Assembly: GCA_011525445.1 (NCBI GenBank)
Contig: WTGE01000319.1
Span: forward strand, 1-11,715
Direction: 5' to 3'
Source: Synechococcus sp. CO36386bin_37
Lineage (GTDB): Bacteria > Cyanobacteriota > Cyanobacteriia > PCC-6307 > Cyanobiaceae
DNA: 11,715 nt
Numbering within the stretch: the stretch's first letter is position 1; each line of letters begins with the position of its first letter. Made by a program: the position numbers and the translations under genes. Positions 1 to 5,615 of the stretch are shown piece after piece. Under the pieces are notes generated by a model. It was given only the letters and a program-made list of their open reading frames with translations. It was not told the DNA's origin and did not search any database.

Positions 1-630
1 CGCTCCAACCGCCACTGGGAAACCTTCCTGGCCTTGCTCGAGATTCTTCAGCAGTTCGGTTGCCTTGAGGAGCTGCAGCCCACGGAGATCGGCCGGACCG
101 TGGCCGCCCTGCGCGGCGACAACGAGCTTTGGCTGGGCCTGGCTTTGATGAGCGGCCATCTCGACGACCTCTCACCGCCGGATCTGGCGGCGGTGTTCGA
201 AGCGATCAGCACGGAAGTGAACCGGCCTGATCTCTGGAGTGGTTTTCCTCCCCCTCCAGCTGCGGAAGAGGCGCTGCACGATCTCTCGGGATTGCGGCGG
301 GAGTTGTTGCGGGCTCAGGAGCGTCTGAGTGTGGTGGTGCCTGCCTGGTGGGAGCCTGAGCTGATGGGGTTGGTGGAGGCCTGGGCAAGGGGAACGGACT
401 GGTCCGACCTGATCGCCAACACGTCGTTGGATGAAGGAGATGTGGTGAGGATCATGCGCCGCACTGTGGATTTACTGGCCCAGGTGCCCTACTGCGAAGC
501 GATCAGTGAGCAGCTGCGCAGCCATGCCCGTCAGGCCCTGCGTGCGATCAATCGCTTCCCGGTGGCTGAGGCCGAAGACCTGCTCAAGCAGGCCGGCGAA
601 CAGAACCCTGCCACCGAACGGGCGGCCTGA
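1..630 (+). CDS. Ski2/Mtr4-like DEAD/DEAH-box RNA helicase, C-terminal part (5' end outside window)
   Basis: Frame 1 is open from the first base to the TGA at 628-630, giving 209 residues of a protein that begins upstream of the window. The piece matches the DSHCT domain that ends Ski2/Mtr4/HelY-type superfamily II helicases. Visible landmarks are the segment DNELWLGLALMSGHLDDLSP (about residues 40-59), then WWEPELMGLVEAWARGTDW, then LDEGDVVRIMRRTVDLLAQ, the usual 'W..G......DEGD.VR..RR..DLL.Q' signature of this domain. The helicase core motifs are not in the window. The family unwinds structured RNA during processing or decay; the specific role here is not shown. The TTG at 34 can look like a start but the frame is open before it. 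The gene converges on fumC with 2 bases between stops. Confidence 0.88.
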   Translation, partial: RSNRHWETFLALLEILQQFGCLEELQPTEIGRTVAALRGDNELWLGLALMSGHLDDLSPPDLAAVFEAISTEVNRPDLWSGFPPPPAAEEALHDLSGLRRELLRAQERLSVVVPAWWEPELMGLVEAWARGTDWSDLIANTSLDEGDVVRIMRRTVDLLAQVPYCEAISEQLRSHARQALRAINRFPVAEAEDLLKQAGEQNPATERAA

Positions 631-632
631 GG

Positions 633-2018
633 TCAGCGGTGGGGGAACGCCATGGCGGCTGGATCGATCAACTGGTCAAAGCGTTCGGCGGTGATGGCAC
701 CGGATTGAACGGCGGCCTCCCGAAGCGTCAGCCCCTCACGGTGGGCATGCTGCGCAATGGCGCAGGCCTTTTCGTAGCCGATTTCCGGCGTTAAAGCCGT
801 CACCAACATCAGGGATCGCTCCACGTAGAACGCGATCCGCTCACGGTCTGGTTCCATCCCGCTGACCAGATTCAGCCGGAAACACCGGCAGGCGTCCTGC
901 AACAGGCGGATCCCCTCGATCAGATTGAAGCCGATCAGGGGTTTGTAGACATTCATCTGTAAGTGCCCCCCAGCCCCGGCCGCGGCCACGGCGGTATCCA
1001 TGCCGATCACCTGGGTGCAGACCATGGCCATGGCCTCGCACTGGGTGGGATTCACCTTGCCCGGCATGATCGAACTGCCCGGTTCATTGGCCGGCAGCAG
1101 CAGTTCCCCCAGCCCAGCTCTGGGGCCGCAGGCCAGCAGGCGGATGTCATTGGCGATGGTGAGCAGCGTCACGGCCAGACGCCGCAGCTGCGCCATGGCT
1201 TGCACCAGAGCGTCATGGCCCGCCATCACGGCAAACAGATTCTCGGCCGGCTGAAAGTCGGATCCCGTTCGGCTGGCGAGCTCAGCGCAGACGTCGTTGG
1301 CAAATCGGGTTGGTGTGTTCAAACCACTGCCGACGGCTGTGCCCCCCAGCGGCAGGGCCAGAAGCTTGTCCTGGGCTGTGCTCAGCCATTGGGCGCCGTC
1401 CCGGAGCCTGTCGCGCCAGGCGCTGACTTCATCGCCGAGGCGCAGCGGCACCGCGTCCTGCAGATGGGTTCGCCCGATCTTGATGATGTCCCGCCAGGCA
1501 TCGGCCTTGGCATCGAGACTGGCGATCAGCTGATGCAGCTCCGGTAGCAGCGTCTGCTTCAGCTGAAGAGCAGCTGCCACATGAATCGCCGCCGGGAAGA
1601 CATCGTTCGTGGACTGGGACCTGTTGATGTGGTCGTTGGGATGGAGAGGTCGGTGCGAGCCAAGGCTCTCCCCCGACGCTTGAGCGGCGAGGTTGCTGAT
1701 TACCTCATTCACGTTCATGTTCGTCTGGGTTCCGCTGCCGGTCTGCCAGACGCTCAAGGGGAATTGATCATCGTGCCGGCCTGTCTGGATCGCCTCAGCG
1801 GTTTGTTCGATCAGGGCAACCTGCTCAGCGGTCAAAAGACCATGGCGTCCATTCACCACAGCGCAGCACTGTTTGATCCGCGTCAGGGCATGGATCAGCT
1901 CGGCGGGGATCCGTTGATCACCGATGGCGAAGTTGTTGAGGGACCTCTGGGTCTGGGCTCCCCAGAGCGCCGCGGTGGGGACGTCAACAGTGCCGATGCT
2001 GTCGTGCTCCTGCCTCAT
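633..2018 (-). CDS. fumC: Class II fumarate hydratase (fumarase C)
   Basis: The product interconverts fumarate and L-malate in the cytoplasm and belongs to the oxygen-stable, iron-free class II fumarases of the aspartase/fumarase superfamily. With the start at 2018 it has 461 residues, close to the usual length. The N-terminus DSIGTVDVP...LWGAQTQRS, the SGTQTNMNVNEV segment (from about residue 95), the catalytic-histidine segment GRTHLQDAVP (His about 185) and the family signature GSSIMPGKVNPTQCEA (catalytic Ser about 315-316) are all intact. The frame stays open to 2066, adding 16 residues (MHTISDWDRH...), but fumarases normally begin just before the DSIG motif, so the ATG at 2016-2018 (MRQEHDSIG) is preferred. 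It converges with the helicase and diverges from the DUF1997 gene. Its high G+C is typical of core genes here. Confidence 0.96.
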   Translation of the reverse strand: MRQEHDSIGTVDVPTAALWGAQTQRSLNNFAIGDQRIPAELIHALTRIKQCCAVVNGRHGLLTAEQVALIEQTAEAIQTGRHDDQFPLSVWQTGSGTQTNMNVNEVISNLAAQASGESLGSHRPLHPNDHINRSQSTNDVFPAAIHVAAALQLKQTLLPELHQLIASLDAKADAWRDIIKIGRTHLQDAVPLRLGDEVSAWRDRLRDGAQWLSTAQDKLLALPLGGTAVGSGLNTPTRFANDVCAELASRTGSDFQPAENLFAVMAGHDALVQAMAQLRRLAVTLLTIANDIRLLACGPRAGLGELLLPANEPGSSIMPGKVNPTQCEAMAMVCTQVIGMDTAVAAAGAGGHLQMNVYKPLIGFNLIEGIRLLQDACRCFRLNLVSGMEPDRERIAFYVERSLMLVTALTPEIGYEKACAIAQHAHREGLTLREAAVQSGAITAERFDQLIDPAAMAFPHR

Positions 2019-2064
2019 CGCTTGGCCCATCTGACAATGCCGATCCCAATCGCTAATCGTATGC
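2019..2064. promoter_or_regulatory. Short divergent intergenic region between fumC and the DUF1997 gene
   Basis: These 46 bases separate two divergent start codons, so they must hold or adjoin the promoters of both genes if the fumC start at 2018 is right. No convincing -35/-10 pair or Shine-Dalgarno site is visible on either strand. Promoter elements may lie inside the first codons of the opposite gene. The entry rests on gene arrangement only. Confidence 0.3.
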
Positions 2065-2628
2065 ATGCCCTTTGTCTGCCTCGCTGAGGCCAGTCATCGC
2101 TGCACGGTTGCGCTGCCTGGTGGCAGGAAGGCCTTGCTGCAGCGGTTTCTGCAGCGTCCGAAGCGCTCGATGGCCGGCCTGCTTACACGTCAGCGGATGG
2201 ACTGCAAGGGTGAAGGCCGCTTCCTCTACGCATCGCGGCCGTTTCAAATCCTGCGGTTTGAAATCAAGCCGGAGGTCACGTTTGCTGCGCAGTGGTCGGA
2301 TCCAGCTCAGGGACTTGAGATTGCCTTTGAGGACTGCCGGATTCATGGGCTTGGCGCCATGCAGTACGCCATCCGCTTTGAGTGCACGGCGTTGCTTGTC
2401 CCCAAGCAGGAGAGTGTTGAGGCTCAGGCCCGCGCAGCGGTGTTGCTGTCGACGGACAGTCCGTTGATCGCGCTGCCGGCCGGTTTGCGCCGACGCTTGG
2501 CGGAGCAGGCGTTGCAGCTGGTGTTTGCGCGGCTTGAACGGCGCTGCCAGGGAGGGCTGAAGCGGGCCTTGCTGGATTGGATCGCAGAGGATGCAATGGG
2601 GCGTGCTGATCTCAATCGTGAGAGTTAA
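2065..2628 (+). CDS. DUF1997 family protein
   Basis: The 187-residue product has no signal peptide or membrane segment. Its layout fits DUF1997, a family largely of cyanobacteria and plant plastids with no firmly assigned reaction. An early LPGGRKALLQRFLQRPKRS stretch (about 18-36) recalls the family's 'Y L..P.R' start. A middle run of alternating hydrophobic residues follows (RFLYASRPFQILRFEIKP, then FAAQW), suggesting beta strands. The C-terminal helix carries LIALPAGLRRRLAEQALQ and ends LLDWI, like the family's usual ending. The ATG at 2065 is the first start in frame after the divergent fumC start, with no clear Shine-Dalgarno. A 203-codon frame lies opposite (2053-2664) but its product is low-complexity and unlike any family. 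The gene ends 60 bases before the capsule export genes and is probably the last core gene on this side. Confidence 0.7.
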   Translation: MPFVCLAEASHRCTVALPGGRKALLQRFLQRPKRSMAGLLTRQRMDCKGEGRFLYASRPFQILRFEIKPEVTFAAQWSDPAQGLEIAFEDCRIHGLGAMQYAIRFECTALLVPKQESVEAQARAAVLLSTDSPLIALPAGLRRRLAEQALQLVFARLERRCQGGLKRALLDWIAEDAMGRADLNRES

Positions 2629-2662
2629 AGTCTCGCCACATCCCGATTGTTCATACCTAGCC

Positions 2663-2692
2663 ATGGACAGCGGTAGCGATTCGGTGCGATGA
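2663..2692 (+). other. Possible nine-codon leader ORF overlapping the permease start
   Basis: In the 60-base gap before the permease, an ATG at 2663 opens a frame MDSGSDSVR that ends in the TGA at 2690-2692. That stop overlaps the permease ATG (2689-2691) as ATGA, the same arrangement seen at two other junctions in this window. It could be a translated leader coupled to the permease or chance. No ribosome binding site is obvious before it or before the permease. Confidence 0.2.
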
Positions 2693-3510
2693 GCAACGTG
2701 CGTGAGGGATTCATCGGGACGGTCAGATCTTGGATCGAAGGTTTCTGGCTGCAGATCAGGATTGTTCTGGCTCTGTCAGAGACGGAATTTGTACTACGTG
2801 CTGAGAAAGGGGCATTCGGTGTCTGGGGAGTTCTGTTTGAACCCTTTGCCTTGATGCTGACGCTTCTAGCGCTCAGGATCTTGATTCGTTTGAAGTCGAC
2901 GGATCTTTTGAATCCTGTGATTTGGCTTGCGTCAGGGATCGCACTTCTTTATATGTTTAGAAAAATTGGTATCAAGTCCTTAGCGGGTGTGTCAAAGCGT
3001 CAGAAGTTCTTCTTTTATCGCCGTATCAGACCATTGGATACATTGTTGGCTTCGGCACTGATCGAAGCTCGAATTCATGGGTCAATCCTGGTTTTTGTTT
3101 TTTTAGGAGTTTCGTTCTGGAACTGGCAGATCAAAATTGATGATCCGGCTCTGATCTTGATTGATTTCATGATGACGGTGTCACTGGGTTTGGGCGTAGG
3201 TGTCAGTGCTTTGGTGGTGGGCCATCGTTTGCCCATCGTCAAAACCTTGACCAAATTTGGAATCAATCGATTGCTGTTGTGGACATCGGGTATTTTCTAC
3301 GCGACGTATACACTTCCGGGTCCCGTTCGACCGTTAGTGACATGGAATCCCCTTCTCCATGCGGTTGAATTGTTGAGGCATGGCATTAATACGGCTTATC
3401 CAATCCCTGATATCAGTCTTCATTACCTTGTGGCGTGTAGTTCTCTGAGCTGCGGGTTTGGACTACTCTTCTACTTCTTGAATGAAGCTCTTCTGTTGGC
3501 CGATGACTGA
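2689..3510 (+). CDS. kpsM: ABC-2 type polysaccharide export permease, KpsM-like
   Basis: This 273-residue inner-membrane protein is of the usual size for the permease of ABC-dependent capsule and O-antigen exporters (KpsM/CtrC/BexB/Wzm). An amphipathic N-terminal part (about 1-43) leads into roughly six hydrophobic spans, near 45-65, 75-92, 131-148, 155-178, 193-208 and 245-266. The family hallmark near the end, NPLLHAVELLRHG (about 220-232), is clear. It would form the channel that moves a lipid-linked polysaccharide across the inner membrane together with an ATPase (KpsT type), which is not in this window. Its last bases overlap the next gene (KpsE-like), so the two are surely co-translated. 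Base composition is distinctly more A+T-rich than in fumC (about 24 G+C in the 60 bases from 3061). Family assignment is firm; the exact substrate is unknown. Confidence 0.87.
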   Translation: MSNVREGFIGTVRSWIEGFWLQIRIVLALSETEFVLRAEKGAFGVWGVLFEPFALMLTLLALRILIRLKSTDLLNPVIWLASGIALLYMFRKIGIKSLAGVSKRQKFFFYRRIRPLDTLLASALIEARIHGSILVFVFLGVSFWNWQIKIDDPALILIDFMMTVSLGLGVGVSALVVGHRLPIVKTLTKFGINRLLLWTSGIFYATYTLPGPVRPLVTWNPLLHAVELLRHGINTAYPIPDISLHYLVACSSLSCGFGLLFYFLNEALLLADD

Positions 3511-4741
3511 GCAGCCACGTGCGAAGGGTTTGGTCGATCCCCAGAATTCGTCTTCACGGCTCAACCCGCAGGGTGCTTGGACTCGGTTCTGGGAAAAGGG
3601 TGGTGAGATGATCAACCGAGATGGTCCAATCCTGCGTTCCGGATTGCAAGGTGGATTTCAGGGACTGTTCAAAGGCCGCACCTTGGCAGCCGCTTTTGTG
3701 GTTTTTTCAGCGGTGTACTGCTTCGGGATCGGCCGTGACCGCTACCAGGCCATATCCGAGTTTGTGATCAAGCAGCCACTGCCGCCGGCAACTGGCGCCA
3801 CAACGGTACTGGGGTCCCTGCAGAGCTCCAGTGTTCTGTCGTCTCTGGAGGACGGCCGTTATCTGCAGGTTTATCTGAAGTCCAACGCTGTTAAGGAAGC
3901 AGTCTTCCCCGATCCGTCAGCCTTCAAGGCGTCCTATGCACCCAAGGCTCCTGACCAGTGGAGTGGTTTGCCGGCGGATTCAAACGACTTGGAGCAGCTG
4001 GCATTCTTTCGGCAGCAGCTTGATGTGATCCCACAAGAGCTCTCAGGAACCATCGTGCTCACCACCAGTGGGTTCACTGCAGACGATGCCTACCAGCTCA
4101 ACACGGATCTTCTTCAACAAGCCCAGCGTTTTGTCAATGAGGTGAACCAGTCAATCAGTGCTGATCAACAGGATTTTGCTGAAGGACAGGTGGTGTTTGC
4201 CAAGACCCGTTTGACCGAAGCCAGCGCGGCACTGGAAGCCTTTCAGGATCGCTACGGACAGCTGGACCCCTTGGGTGAGCAGAGTGCCACCACCGGTTTC
4301 ATCACTGAGCTTGAATCCCGTTTGGTTGATCTGAAGGTGGAGGAAGCCAGCCTTCGACGTCAATTCCGCGATCCGAACGCACCTGAAGTCGCTTTTGTTG
4401 CTGATCAGGTGAGGGAACTGGAGCGACAGATTCAGGAAGAACGTCAGAAAGCTGTTGGAGCAGGTGGCCGCGACCTGAACAAGCTGGCGAGTCAGGCGTC
4501 CCGACTGCAGGGTGATGTTGATTTTGCTCGGCAATCACTGAGTTCGGCCATGCGTGCTGCGGACAACAGTCGAATGGAAAGCCAGCGTCAGATGAAATTC
4601 ATCGTCATGCTAAGCAAACCTCAACGACCCATGGGCCCTGAAACGTCATGGCGTTGGAAAGCCTTCGTGTCCTGTCTGGGCGTCTTGATCGTGGTCTGGG
4701 GAGTTGGAGGATTCATGTTGACAGCGTTACGGCGTGATTGA
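3503..4741 (+). CDS. kpsE: KpsE/CtrB/BexC-like capsule polysaccharide export inner-membrane protein
   Basis: From the ATG at 3503 the product has 412 residues, close to KpsE/CtrB proteins. It has their two-helix layout: a cytoplasmic N-terminus, a first membrane span (about 60-77, LAAAFVVFSAVYCFGIG), a long periplasmic part containing a coiled coil (about 230-360), and a second span near the C-terminus (about 388-407, AFVSCLGVLIVVWGVGGFML). After the first span comes RYQAISEFVIKQ, like the 'Y.S.S.FVVR' opening of polysaccharide co-polymerases. Before the second span lies LSKPQRPMGPETSWRW, matching the proline-rich block there. Such proteins bridge the exporter to the outer-membrane channel. 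The start ATGACTGA overlaps the permease stop by 8 bases; a longer frame begins at 3482, and an ATG at 3608 preceded by AGGGTGG is a plausible shorter start. Confidence 0.78.
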   Translation: MTEQPRAKGLVDPQNSSSRLNPQGAWTRFWEKGGEMINRDGPILRSGLQGGFQGLFKGRTLAAAFVVFSAVYCFGIGRDRYQAISEFVIKQPLPPATGATTVLGSLQSSSVLSSLEDGRYLQVYLKSNAVKEAVFPDPSAFKASYAPKAPDQWSGLPADSNDLEQLAFFRQQLDVIPQELSGTIVLTTSGFTADDAYQLNTDLLQQAQRFVNEVNQSISADQQDFAEGQVVFAKTRLTEASAALEAFQDRYGQLDPLGEQSATTGFITELESRLVDLKVEEASLRRQFRDPNAPEVAFVADQVRELERQIQEERQKAVGAGGRDLNKLASQASRLQGDVDFARQSLSSAMRAADNSRMESQRQMKFIVMLSKPQRPMGPETSWRWKAFVSCLGVLIVVWGVGGFMLTALRRD

Positions 4742-4773
4742 TCTGATCCCCATGTGTCGCATGTGATGAACTG

Positions 4774-5574
4774 ATGGTGTTGAAGCAGTGCGATGTTGTT
4801 GATTTTTGCCTCAATGAGGGCTGGAAGCCATTCTTTATTGCGCCTTCCGATGAGCCTCTTGATGCGATTAAATCACATCTGCAACGAGAAATCTCTGTAG
4901 CACTTGCTGATGGGCAGAAGAAGATCGTTCATCAGATTATCTCTTTTCTTGAAAAGAATCAGGCTCGGGATTTTGCTCAAGAACTTCTTTCTTCAGTGTC
5001 TTTCGAATTGGAGGACTGCATATCAAACCCACGAAAGCTTCCGAGGCTTCCTTGTTCCCATGAAAGGGCTCATGAGTTTTTACTGGAATCTTTGGAGCAG
5101 AGGAAACTGCTGCCCAGATTCCTTGATCAAACCTCTGGCCTTGATCTGGCTGAACGGTGCGGACGCGAGATGAAGCATCTTCGCGATCTTCATCACCATG
5201 ACGTCGTGGTGGATTTGGGTGAGCGGGCAGCTTTGTTGAAGCTTGAACACAAGCGCATCATTGTCAACCTCCGTGAGTCAAGGCTTGCGATTCAGCGAGC
5301 CAATCAATTGATCGTGCTCAAGGCGTATAAAGAGTCTCCTTATCGTGCGCGTCGAGAGTATGAAGCTGCCATCTTGACAGCTTGGCTTGCGGATCCTGAC
5401 TGTTCGGACTACGTCGACTTGTTGAGAAATGTGGTGGCTTTTCGTCAGCGTAAACAGGCATCAACACTGAACCTGAACTCCTTTGAATCAGAGTGGGTTG
5501 ATTACCGCGTGAATAAACGTCTTTGGAATGCCATCTCTCAAAGCAAAAATGGGGATTCTCGAGCAGAGGAGTGA
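4774..5574 (+). CDS. Hypothetical soluble protein next to capsule export genes
   Basis: I do not recognise this 266-residue product. It has no signal peptide or membrane span and is predicted mostly helical, with charged helices throughout. A His-His-His run (140-142, in LRDLHHHDVVVDLGERA) is followed by a basic/hydrophobic segment LEHKRIIVNLRESRLAI. The C-terminal part is rich in Arg, Lys and aromatic residues (YRARREYEAA; FESEWVDYRVNKRLW). No P-loop, GT or methyltransferase motif is visible. It starts 32 bases after the KpsE-like gene on the same strand, with no strong Shine-Dalgarno; ATG 4774 is the first ATG after an in-frame stop at 4744. Its A+T-rich composition (about 22 G+C in the 60 bases from 4921) matches the permease more than the KpsE-like gene. 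Co-transcription with the exporter is likely; a role in making or moving the polysaccharide is only a guess from context. Confidence 0.7.
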   Translation: MVLKQCDVVDFCLNEGWKPFFIAPSDEPLDAIKSHLQREISVALADGQKKIVHQIISFLEKNQARDFAQELLSSVSFELEDCISNPRKLPRLPCSHERAHEFLLESLEQRKLLPRFLDQTSGLDLAERCGREMKHLRDLHHHDVVVDLGERAALLKLEHKRIIVNLRESRLAIQRANQLIVLKAYKESPYRARREYEAAILTAWLADPDCSDYVDLLRNVVAFRQRKQASTLNLNSFESEWVDYRVNKRLWNAISQSKNGDSRAEE

Positions 5575-5592
5575 CGTCCCATGCAGAGGTAC

Positions 5593-5615
5593 TGAAACAC
5601 GTGCCTAGGTGTTCA
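5593..5615. terminator. Weak hairpin between convergent genes
   Basis: Between the stop of the plus-strand unknown gene and the stop of the minus-strand glycosyltransferase, TGAAACAC (5593-5600) can pair with GTGTTCA (5609-5615), a 7-bp stem with one bulged A and an 8-base loop. It reads on both strands and overlaps the glycosyltransferase stop codon. There is no T-tract on either side, so it would be at best a weak or factor-assisted terminator. Confidence 0.22.

Noticed and set aside
963..1547. 194-codon plus-strand frame opposite fumC (and smaller ones at 1000-1254, 1297-1533, 1581-2087)
   Set aside because: They are shadows of a firmly identified fumC; products are low-complexity and without motifs, as expected in G+C-rich DNA.
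2019..2066. Longer fumC start at 2066
   Set aside because: The added 16 residues have no counterpart in fumarases and would overlap the divergent gene's start.
2053..2664. 203-codon minus-strand frame covering the DUF1997 gene
   Set aside because: Its product is rich in Arg, Gln and Pro without structure, while the plus strand shows a family-like pattern, and it would overlap the fumC start region.
3482..3502. Longer KpsE-like start at 3482
   Set aside because: It adds only seven residues inside the permease; the ATG at 3503 gives the tighter overlap usual for coupled genes.
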